Shown in pieces: positions 9,828 to 17,199 of a DNA stretch of 64,000 bases (positions within the stretch are counted from its first letter, which is position 1; each line of letters begins with the position of its first letter). The notes beneath the pieces are model-generated. The model did not search any database and was not told the DNA's origin. It worked only from the letters and a program-made list of their open reading frames with translations. Origin of the DNA: Polaribacter sp. SA4-10 (GTDB taxonomy: Bacteria; Bacteroidota; Bacteroidia; Flavobacteriales; Flavobacteriaceae); assembly GCA_949519155.1 (NCBI GenBank), contig CATIQU010000035.1:310001-374000 (forward strand), in the 5' to 3' direction. Both the position numbers and the translations under genes were made by a program.

Positions 9828-9842
9828 ATTTGTTTAACAAAT
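9828..9842. promoter_or_regulatory. Inverted repeat, candidate operator of the crt operon
   Basis: ATTTGTT-T-AACAAAT is a perfect 7 bp inverted repeat around one central base. It overlaps the -7 box and sits 7-21 nt before the crtI ATG. A MerR-type regulator bound here would block RNA polymerase. Assignment to the neighbouring CarH-like gene is inference. Confidence 0.45.
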
Positions 9843-9866
9843 ATAAGGATATAATAAACACATCAA
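9838..9866 (-). promoter_or_regulatory. Promoter of crtI-crtB-crtZ
   Basis: On the minus strand a TTG (9864-9866) is separated by 18 nt from TATATTTG (9838-9845), a perfect Bacteroidota -7 box. The crtI ATG is 16 nt further on. The box is in the gap between the MerR-type regulator gene and crtI. Confidence 0.6.
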
Positions 9867-9882
9867 GTGATTGAAAGGGGAT

Positions 9883-10800
9883 TTATAATACTTTTAATAA
9901 ATCTTTTATAGAATCAAATAAAGTGATATTCGATTTAAAATTCAGTCCTTGAACTTCTATCGTTTTTTTACCCGTTGCAATTAAGTGGTGTTTAGATTCT
10001 TTTAAAATAGTATCAATCTCTTCAAAATAAGCTACAATCTTGTCATCGTAGGGCCTTATAGTTAGCGAAGTAACAAATGAGATTTCACGATCGCTTTCGA
10101 AGAAATAATTTAAGTTGTCTAACGGTAAACTCTGTCCTAAATAAATTGTATGGTTTCCTCGTAAAACGAGCTCATAGTTTAAATACAATAAGCCCAATTC
10201 ATGAATTTCGTTTTCTGGTAAAAACAACACATAGGTCTTATTAGAATCTAAGGAAATTGATTGTAACTTTTCCGTATTTATTTGAATTTTTTGTGCAATT
10301 AAGTTAGAAATAAAATGCTCGTGTGCAGGAAGTAATGTTTCTGTCTGCCAAAGGAATCCTATTTGTTCTAAAAAAGGGATAAATACATCTTTAAAAACAT
10401 CTCTAAAGGTTATTTTGTGAAGTAACTTGTTGTAGGTTTCATTAAATAAAGTTTTATCAAACTGAAACATTGATAATTTAAATGAATTAATAGCTTCATC
10501 ATTTATGGCGATTTTAAATGCAAGATCTCTCGCATTTTTAATAATCTCCTCTTCGGACATTTCTGCGATTTTCGAAATTTTGAAGCTATTTTTATTCAGT
10601 AAAGAGATATTTAACAGCTTGGTTAAATTTTGATGTGAGTAAGAACGGATATTCGTGTCTGTCCTTTTGGGCTGCAATAGATTGTATCTCTTTTCCCAAA
10701 TTCGTATTGTATGAGCCTTGATTCCAGAGATATTTTGTAAATCTCTTATCGTAAAGTCTTGCTTAATATTATTCAAACTTATCATATTAGTTGCGATCAA
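9883..10800 (-). CDS. MerR family regulator with cobalamin-binding domain (CarH/LitR-like)
   Basis: 305 residues from the first Met; Met6 (ATG at 10785) is an equally likely start. The N-terminal MerR winged helix has FTIRDLQNISGIKAHTIRIW (16-35) then EKRYNLLQPKR. The middle holds the helical-cap motif W-x9-EH (Trp151, Glu161-His162) that shields adenosylcobalamin in CarH photoreceptors. A B12-binding Rossmann part follows with ENEIHELG (196-203) and YLGQSLPLDNL (220-230). His200 occupies the lower cobalt-ligand position, with Glu where DxHxxG normally has Asp. In Myxococcus and Thermus such proteins repress carotenoid genes in the dark. It lies directly upstream of crtI, so light control of crtIBZ is likely. 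Confidence 0.82.
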   Translation of the reverse strand: MIATNMISLNNIKQDFTIRDLQNISGIKAHTIRIWEKRYNLLQPKRTDTNIRSYSHQNLTKLLNISLLNKNSFKISKIAEMSEEEIIKNARDLAFKIAINDEAINSFKLSMFQFDKTLFNETYNKLLHKITFRDVFKDVFIPFLEQIGFLWQTETLLPAHEHFISNLIAQKIQINTEKLQSISLDSNKTYVLFLPENEIHELGLLYLNYELVLRGNHTIYLGQSLPLDNLNYFFESDREISFVTSLTIRPYDDKIVAYFEEIDTILKESKHHLIATGKKTIEVQGLNFKSNITLFDSIKDLLKVL

Positions 10801-10892
10801 AGATACTTGAATTTAATAAAAAAGGGAATATTGTTTAAAAACTTGTAACATTATTACCATTTTTGTGACTCATACAAAAATCAAATACAAGA

Positions 10893-11387
10893 GTGCTGAA
10901 AGATTTAGAAGCTAAATTTTTATCCGACTTTGAGAAAAATCAGAATATCGTTCATAAAATTTGTAGAATGTATACTACAAATAACTATGCTCATAACGAT
11001 TTGTTTCAAGAAGTTACTATTCAACTTTGGAGAAACTATGGAAAGTTTCGAGGCGAAGCAAAATTTAGTACTTGGATGTATCGAGTAGCACTAAATACTG
11101 CGATATCTTTGTACCGAAAATCGACTAGAAGAATAAAAACGCGTGATATTAGTGATTTTGAATATCGAATAAAGTCCGTTGCTTATGATGATACTGAGGA
11201 GCTTCAATTAAAAGCTTTATACGGTGCAATTCATCAATTAAGCGACATTGAAAAAGCGTTAATATTCTTGTATTTAGAAGATAAGCCTTACAAAGAAATA
11301 TCGGAAACATTAGGGATTTCCAACGGAAATGCAAGAGTGAAAATGAACAGAGCAAAGGAAAAATTAAAAAATATTTTAAACCCATAA
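10893..11387 (+). CDS. ECF-type RNA polymerase sigma-70 factor
   Basis: 164 residues, starting at GTG (VLKDLEAKF). Region 2 lies near 10-80 (YAHNDLFQEVTIQLWRNYGKF, then KFSTWMYRVALNTAIS). Region 4 helix-turn-helix lies near 105-160 (LSDIEKALIFLYLEDKPYKEI, then LGISNGNARVKMNRAKEKL). Regions 1 and 3 are absent, as in ECF factors. It is divergent from the CarH-like gene and followed after 3 nt by a four-helix membrane protein that may hold it inactive. Its target promoters are unknown. Confidence 0.9.
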   Translation: MLKDLEAKFLSDFEKNQNIVHKICRMYTTNNYAHNDLFQEVTIQLWRNYGKFRGEAKFSTWMYRVALNTAISLYRKSTRRIKTRDISDFEYRIKSVAYDDTEELQLKALYGAIHQLSDIEKALIFLYLEDKPYKEISETLGISNGNARVKMNRAKEKLKNILNP

Positions 11388-11390
11388 CCC

Positions 11391-12005
11391 ATGGATTTAT
11401 TAGACGATTATAAAAAAGCTTGGGACAATCAACCCGAAGAAATTAAGAAAATTTCTGCACTAGAAATTTACAAAATGACACATGCAAAGTCATCATCAAT
11501 TGTAAAATGGATTTTTATTATTGGGCTCTTAGAGTTTGCATTTATGATCCTATCTACTTTTGTTTTTGACGTTTCTAAAGACGAAAAAATCATGGTAGAA
11601 ATGGGTGTTTATAAATTTGTACAAATATCGCAATATTTGACTATTCCTATCCTCTTTTATTTTCTCTTCCTTTTTTATAAAAATTATAAAAACATTTCTA
11701 CAATAGAGAACACAAAAAAATTGATGATTAAAATTAAAAAAACTAGAAGAACAGTTAGAAATTATGTCATCTTCAATTTACTTTACATCGTCTATATTGC
11801 TGCAATAATGACTTTTGGAATGGTCATAGCACCACAAGGAAGTTTTCAAAATGCTCCCGGTTGGCTTATTGTTTTGGTCATGCTGCTAGTAACAGGAATT
11901 ATGTTATTACTCTTCTGGGGTTTCTATCAGCTCCTGTACGGAATTTTACTAAACAAATTAAATAGAAACTACACCGAGTTGGCAAAGTTAGATCAAGAAG
12001 ATTGA
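11391..12005 (+). CDS. Membrane protein, putative anti-sigma partner of the ECF factor
   Basis: 204 residues with no recognised catalytic family. A soluble N-terminal stretch (1-40, MDLLDDYKKAWDNQPEEIKK) is followed by four hydrophobic helices (about 41-62, 79-102, 124-146, 155-181). Its place 3 nt after an ECF sigma gene and its short cytoplasmic N-terminus match the arrangement of sigma/anti-sigma pairs in Flavobacteriia. There is no zinc-binding anti-sigma motif, so the role is inferred from context. Its 3' end overlaps the convergent threonine aldolase gene by 13 nt. Confidence 0.7.
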   Translation: MDLLDDYKKAWDNQPEEIKKISALEIYKMTHAKSSSIVKWIFIIGLLEFAFMILSTFVFDVSKDEKIMVEMGVYKFVQISQYLTIPILFYFLFLFYKNYKNISTIENTKKLMIKIKKTRRTVRNYVIFNLLYIVYIAAIMTFGMVIAPQGSFQNAPGWLIVLVMLLVTGIMLLLFWGFYQLLYGILLNKLNRNYTELAKLDQED

Positions 12006-13021
12006 TTTTCTTTTAACTCTTTAAGGAGTACTCCGTGCATTTCATCCGTATAATCTAAATGAGTAACGATTCTAATTCTTCCTTCTCCCATTGGTGTTAG
12101 AAGAATGTTTTTCGACTTCATTTTTTGAATAAAATGATCGGAACCAATATTCTCATCTACATAAAAAATGATGATATTTGTTTCTATTGGTTCCACTTTA
12201 GTAACATAAGAAGCTGACTCTAAAACACGACCTATTTCTTTTGCTTTTAGATGATCATCTGCCAACCTTTCAACATGATGGTCTAACGCATAGATTGCCG
12301 CAGCTGCTAAAAAACCAATTTGACGCATAGCACCTCCCAATAGTTTTCGAATTCTTAATGCTTTTGCAATATGTGCTTTAGAGCCCAATAAAATAGATCC
12401 AATAGGTGCCCCTAAACCTTTTGACAAACAGATAGAAATCGTATCAAACAAAGCACCGTATTGGGCTGGGGCTTCATTTTTTGCCACCATGGCATTGAAT
12501 AGTCGTGCGCCATCTAAATGAAAAGCTAGATTATTTTCTTTCGCTATTTTTTGCACTTTTTCTAATTCAGAAAAATTCCAACAGGCTCCTCCCCCTTTAT
12601 TTGTAGTATTCTCGATACAAACCAATCGTGAATATGGAACATGAATATCTGCTCTTCCTGCAATTGCTGTTGCTAGTTGATCTGGGGTAAACATTCCTCG
12701 GTCTCCATCGATTAACTTACAAGTTACTCCAGAATTAAACGCAGCTCCCCCCCCTTCATAATTATACACATGGGCATATTTATCACAAATTAATTGATCT
12801 CCAGGCTGCGTATGTAATTTTATTGCGGCTTGATTTGCCATGGTACCCGATGGAAAAAACAACGCATCCTCCATGCCAAATAATTTGGCAGCTTTCTCTT
12901 GGAGTGCATTTACCGTTGGATCCATTTTAAAAACGTCGTCACCAACTTTTGCATGCATCATTGCTTCCAACATTCCTTTAGTTGGCCTGGTTACTGTATC
13001 TGAGATTAAGTCTATTGTCAT
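11993..13021 (-). CDS. ltaE: Low-specificity L-threonine aldolase
   Basis: 342 residues, fold-type I PLP enzyme. The N-terminal DLISDTVTRPTKGMLEAM is diagnostic. FFPSGTMANQAA (55-66) binds the cofactor phosphate, HLDGAR (168-173) carries the PLP-nitrogen aspartate, and Lys201 in ICLSKGLGAPIGS is the Schiff-base lysine. It cleaves L-threonine and L-allo-threonine to glycine and acetaldehyde. The length is normal. It is convergent with, and overlaps by 13 nt, the membrane protein gene on the other strand. Confidence 0.93.
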   Translation of the reverse strand: MTIDLISDTVTRPTKGMLEAMMHAKVGDDVFKMDPTVNALQEKAAKLFGMEDALFFPSGTMANQAAIKLHTQPGDQLICDKYAHVYNYEGGGAAFNSGVTCKLIDGDRGMFTPDQLATAIAGRADIHVPYSRLVCIENTTNKGGGACWNFSELEKVQKIAKENNLAFHLDGARLFNAMVAKNEAPAQYGALFDTISICLSKGLGAPIGSILLGSKAHIAKALRIRKLLGGAMRQIGFLAAAAIYALDHHVERLADDHLKAKEIGRVLESASYVTKVEPIETNIIIFYVDENIGSDHFIQKMKSKNILLTPMGEGRIRIVTHLDYTDEMHGVLLKELKENQSS

Positions 13022-13093
13022 ATTTTAATTTTTAAGACACAAATTACACAAAAAATACATGTATAAAGTTAGCGTAATCTATGCGTTTTGTTT

Positions 13094-15517
13094 CTAATAA
13101 TCACTCCCAATCGGCGATCCATCTGGAATTTTTGGAGCTGCTGTTTTTTGAAACAAAGTTGGATTCTTACGAAAATCATCAATCCTTTGAAGCATTGCTT
13201 CATCGTATATTTGCTGAATTCCTTCAGATTTTTTTTGTACTAAGTAGTCCTTTATTTCATTCAATTTAAACTGAACAATGGCAGGTACTTGTTTGTACTG
13301 ATTTTTCACCATTGAAAGCATAAATAATTGTTCCAATACGTTATTATTAATCGTGTTTTGCAATTCTTGGTAATAGCGATCATTATGAGATTTTTTAATC
13401 GTTTTAACGATTAATTCATCCAACAATTCTACCAACCCCAATTGTCTTTTATTCAAACTTTTGTGTGCAATTAAGCGCGAAACTCTTTGCGGGTGCAGTA
13501 ATAAACTCAATGTCATTTCTGAAGCCGTTTCTACTGCCGAAAAGGGATCAAAAGCAACGCCTACCTTGCTAAAAAATGATTCTCTTGTTCTCCCATACCC
13601 CATTGCTCTTGGAGGAAACAATGCTAGTTTCTCTTTCGGAATCGCAATTTCTTCCACATGCAACGTTTGTAAAACAGCTTGCAAGGCAATTCGTTCCGAA
13701 GTTCCAGAAACACGCTTTACTACTTTTTGATTTCCACCTGTAATCGCATAATTGTAGCTAAGCCCACCAATTAGTTTTACGGTTGCTTCTGTTTGGTATC
13801 TATGGAAAAAATACAAGGGTACAAAAACATCTTCTAAAACAGAATATGGGGTATTTATTTTTACATTGTCGGTTGAAAAGTTTTCAATTGCTGTTTTTCT
13901 AATTTTTAAGACATTGTACAATTCATCATGTATGTTTCCTCCGTTATCCCATAAATGGGCAGAAGCACTTGCACTTCCTCCCGACCTTGCGTCTGCATCT
14001 GACAAATACTTTAATCCACTAGAAAATGCATTTTCTAAAATAGCATTCAATGCGCGTTCTTCATTTTCTTCAGCAGGAAAATCTTGATAAAAATAGGCAA
14101 CGGTTACTTTATCCCATGCACCAATTTTAGTGTCATATGCGGTTGAAAAATCGATTTCTCCCACCTCATTTAATGTGAATTTTGGATGCGGATAATCCAT
14201 CACAGAGGCTCTGTTATTGGTACTTGCTGCAAAATTATGTGCAAACCCTAAAGTATGTCCAATTTCATGTGCAGACAGTTGTCTAATTCTCGCTATTGCC
14301 ATTTGGAATGCAAAAGAATCATCTATCGTATCGTTTTTGTAAGGCGCTTGCAATGCTTGTGCAATCAAAAAGTCTTGACGAATTCTCAAACTACCTAAGC
14401 TCACATGTCCTTTGATTATTTCTCCAGTTCTTGGATCGGAAATACTGGCTCCATAACTCCAACCACGAGTAGATCGATGCACCCATTGCACCATATTGTA
14501 ACTAATATCCAACGGATCGGCTCCTTCTGGTAACATTTTCATCTGAAAGGCATTTTTGAAACCAATGGCTTCAAATGCTTGATTCCACCAACGTCCACCA
14601 TCTAACAAAGCAGAACGCACCGGTTCTGGTGTTCCTCGATCTAAATAGTAGACAATGGGTTCTTTTGCTTCTGAAACAGCAGCATTCGGGTTTTTCTTTT
14701 CCAAACGGTGTCTATAAATAAAACGTTTGGTTATGGATTCATTTACAGGTGTTGCATAGTCCAAATACGACATTGCATATCCTCCAGATCGGGTATCAAA
14801 CTTTCTTGGCTTATAGCCGTTGTCTGGCAATTCAATAAAAGAGTGATGTTGGTGCACCGTAACCAAGCTGGCATCGGGAGTAACACTTCTAAGCAATGTC
14901 CCTTTTGGCGAACCTTTAAAGGTAAGCATTGCATCAAATTCTACATTTTTAGGAAATGCCTTTGTTCTTTGAGTATTGAAAGCACTTTTACTTGCATCTA
15001 AATTATAACTTCCTTGCTTATTTCTTGCCAACGTTTTGGCGACTCCGTGTGCATCTCTTATAAAAAAAGAAGTCGCATCTACTAAAAACACCCCCTTTTT
15101 TTCCTCTTTAATTACAAAACCGTGTAAAACCGATTTTGCAAAGGCTTCTTTTACCGATTGTTTTTCCTCTTTATTCGCTGTAATTGCTCTATAATCTTGA
15201 TTTGGCTGAATCAACATAATTTTATTCCCAAATCTTTTAAAAGAGACAACCACGCCGTCGCCTAACTGACCACGATCTAAACCAATATCATTGGAGCCAA
15301 TTCCTTCGGAAAGTGAACGCACATAAAGAAAATCTTCATCAATATTTTCTATCTGTAAAAAGATCTTGTCTGAATTTTCATCATGATAAAAATCATAAAA
15401 ACCTTCGTGTTTTGTAATTCCTTTTTGAAGTTTACTACTCGATTTTTCAATAAAAAACTGCGAAAACCCGTTAAAAGAAATTGAAATAAAAAAAAGAATG
15501 AACACTGCTTTTTTCAT
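13094..15517 (-). CDS. Secreted zinc-dependent metalloprotease (DUF5117/DUF5118 type)
   Basis: 807 residues with a signal peptide (about 1-19, ending FNGFSQ). The zinc signature HEIGHTLGFAHN near residues 415-426 has three histidines in the HExxHxxGxxH (metzincin-like) pattern. The preceding region with AFPKNVEFDAMLTF and the central WWNQAFEAIGF/MVQWVHRSTRGWSYG blocks are typical of the large flavobacterial zinc-dependent metalloproteases that carry DUF5117 and DUF5118. It probably digests proteins in the periplasm or outside the cell. It is a single-gene unit divergent from prfB. Confidence 0.88.
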   Translation of the reverse strand: MKKAVFILFFISISFNGFSQFFIEKSSSKLQKGITKHEGFYDFYHDENSDKIFLQIENIDEDFLYVRSLSEGIGSNDIGLDRGQLGDGVVVSFKRFGNKIMLIQPNQDYRAITANKEEKQSVKEAFAKSVLHGFVIKEEKKGVFLVDATSFFIRDAHGVAKTLARNKQGSYNLDASKSAFNTQRTKAFPKNVEFDAMLTFKGSPKGTLLRSVTPDASLVTVHQHHSFIELPDNGYKPRKFDTRSGGYAMSYLDYATPVNESITKRFIYRHRLEKKNPNAAVSEAKEPIVYYLDRGTPEPVRSALLDGGRWWNQAFEAIGFKNAFQMKMLPEGADPLDISYNMVQWVHRSTRGWSYGASISDPRTGEIIKGHVSLGSLRIRQDFLIAQALQAPYKNDTIDDSFAFQMAIARIRQLSAHEIGHTLGFAHNFAASTNNRASVMDYPHPKFTLNEVGEIDFSTAYDTKIGAWDKVTVAYFYQDFPAEENEERALNAILENAFSSGLKYLSDADARSGGSASASAHLWDNGGNIHDELYNVLKIRKTAIENFSTDNVKINTPYSVLEDVFVPLYFFHRYQTEATVKLIGGLSYNYAITGGNQKVVKRVSGTSERIALQAVLQTLHVEEIAIPKEKLALFPPRAMGYGRTRESFFSKVGVAFDPFSAVETASEMTLSLLLHPQRVSRLIAHKSLNKRQLGLVELLDELIVKTIKKSHNDRYYQELQNTINNNVLEQLFMLSMVKNQYKQVPAIVQFKLNEIKDYLVQKKSEGIQQIYDEAMLQRIDDFRKNPTLFQKTAAPKIPDGSPIGSDY

Positions 15518-15587
15518 GGGAACTATATTTTTGTTAAATCTATAAAATAAGGAGCAATTTTAAAAGAAGATATCTTAAAAATTCATT

Positions 15588-15595
15588 TATTTTTG
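15588..15595 (+). promoter_or_regulatory. Bacteroidota -7 box (TATTTTTG) of prfB
   Basis: A perfect TAnnTTTG box ends 8 nt before ATG 15604 and includes the first base of an upstream in-frame GTG (15595). Transcription would begin about 7 nt after the box, so translation must start at 15604 on a nearly leaderless mRNA. The box therefore decides the start codon. Confidence 0.5.
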
Positions 15596-15603
15596 TGGAG
15601 CTT

Positions 15604-16707
15604 ATGATTACACAAGACCAACTGAAAGATATTTCTACAAGAATAGAGAAATTAAAATCTTATTTAGAGATTGACAAAAAACGGATTGAAATTGCCAACG
15701 AAGAAGAAAAAACGGCAAATCCAGATTTTTGGAACGATCCTAAAAAAGCGGAAGTGATCATGAAAGAACTTCGTTTCAAGAAAAAATGGGTAGAAGATTA
15801 TGAAAAAGCCATTTCTTTAAATGAAGACGTACAGGTATTGTATGAATTCTACAAAGAAGGCGAAGTGGATGAAACCGAGATTGAAGGACAATTTCAAATA
15901 GTCAGTACTTTTTTAGAAGACATTGAGTTCAAAAATATGCTTTCAGAAGAAGGAGATTCTTTGTCTGCTACCATACAAATTACTGCTGGAGCTGGTGGGA
16001 CTGAAAGTTGTGACTGGGTAGAAATGCTCTCTCGAATGTATACTATGTGGGCAGAAAAACAAGGTTTTAAATTAAAAACACTGAATTATCAGGCTGGAGA
16101 TGTTGTTGGAATTAAAACCATTACTATAGAAATTGAAGGGGATTATGCGTTTGGTTGGCTAAAAGGAGAAAATGGGGTACATCGATTGGTCCGTATTTCC
16201 CCTTTTGATAGCAATGGAAAACGACATACTACCTTTGGCTCTGTGTATGTATTTCCTGTTGCAGATGATTCTATTGAAATTGACATCAACCCCGCAGACA
16301 TCGAAATTGTAACCGCAAGATCTAGTGGTGCTGGTGGGCAGAATGTAAACAAAGTAGAAACGAAAGTGCAACTGACACACAAACCAACAGGCATTCAAAT
16401 TTCGTGTTCAAACTCTCGTTCTCAGCATGATAATAGGGCTACAGCAATGAAAATGCTAAAATCTCAATTGTATGAAATTGAGCTTCAAAAACAACAAGCA
16501 GCAAGAGCTGATATTGAAGCGAATAAAATGAAAAATGAATGGGGAAGTCAAATACGAAATTATGTAATGCATCCTTATAAATTAGTGAAAGATGTAAGAA
16601 CTGGTCATGAAACAGGAAACGTAGATAATGTTATGGATGGACAGATCAATCCCTTTTTAAAATCGTATTTAATGTTGAATGGTCAGAAAAAGGATAATGA
16701 TTTGTAA
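15604..16707 (+). CDS. prfB: Peptide chain release factor 2
   Basis: 367 residues from ATG 15604; GTG 15595 would add three residues but overlaps the -7 box. The class I release-factor parts are complete: a coiled N-terminal domain, the stop-codon-reading SPF tripeptide ([12 protein letters not shown]), and the peptidyl-hydrolysis loop [11 protein letters not shown] near residue 245. SPF marks it as RF2 (UAA/UGA) rather than RF1. The frame is open through the region ([11 protein letters not shown]) where E. coli prfB has its autoregulatory in-frame UGA, so no programmed +1 frameshift is needed here. Confidence 0.95.
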   Translation: MITQDQLKDISTRIEKLKSYLEIDKKRIEIANEEEKTANPDFWNDPKKAEVIMKELRFKKKWVEDYEKAISLNEDVQVLYEFYKEGEVDETEIEGQFQIVSTFLEDIEFKNMLSEEGDSLSATIQITAGAGGTESCDWVEMLSRMYTMWAEKQGFKLKTLNYQAGDVVGIKTITIEIEGDYAFGWLKGENGVHRLVRISPFDSNGKRHTTFGSVYVFPVADDSIEIDINPADIEIVTARSSGAGGQNVNKVETKVQLTHKPTGIQISCSNSRSQHDNRATAMKMLKSQLYEIELQKQQAARADIEANKMKNEWGSQIRNYVMHPYKLVKDVRTGHETGNVDNVMDGQINPFLKSYLMLNGQKKDNDL

Positions 16708-16794
16708 TCTGTTAGCTGTAGCTTTTAGCTAAACTAAAAAAATGAACCAGAAATGCCCATAGGCATTATATAAGAAACCTTTGAAGCTTTTAAA

Positions 16795-17136
16795 ATGATA
16801 AAAATATACCACAATCAACGTTGTTCGAAATCGAGACAAGGTGTTGAACTTTTAGAAACTTCTGGGAAAGAGTTTGAAATCGTCAAATATTTAGACTCAA
16901 AATTTTCTAAAGAATCATTGACTGAAGTGCTTCAATTACTAAAAATCTCTCCAATTGATTTGGTTCGAAAAAACGAAAAAATTTGGAAAGAAAATTTTAA
17001 AGGAACCACAATGTCAGATGCCGAAATAATCATAGCCATGGTTGAAAATCCAAAATTAATTGAACGCCCTATCATTATCAATAAAAACAAGGGAGTGATT
17101 GGAAGACCTACTTCTGATATTTTATCAATTATATAG
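16795..17136 (+). CDS. ArsC/Spx-family thioredoxin-fold protein (arsenate reductase-like)
   Basis: 113 residues. MIKIYHNQRCSKSRQGVELL places a single redox cysteine (Cys10) in the CxxSR loop of glutaredoxin-coupled arsenate reductases. The substrate-binding RPIIINKNKGVIGRP is conserved near the C-terminus. No ars genes are nearby, so in vivo it may reduce other substrates; an arsenate role is inferred from family only. It lies 87 nt downstream of prfB. Confidence 0.85.
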   Translation: MIKIYHNQRCSKSRQGVELLETSGKEFEIVKYLDSKFSKESLTEVLQLLKISPIDLVRKNEKIWKENFKGTTMSDAEIIIAMVENPKLIERPIIINKNKGVIGRPTSDILSII

Positions 17137-17199
17137 ATTGGTATTAAATAAATCCTTTAACTTTTCTTTAACAACAAACCATTAAACTTAATTAAAACT

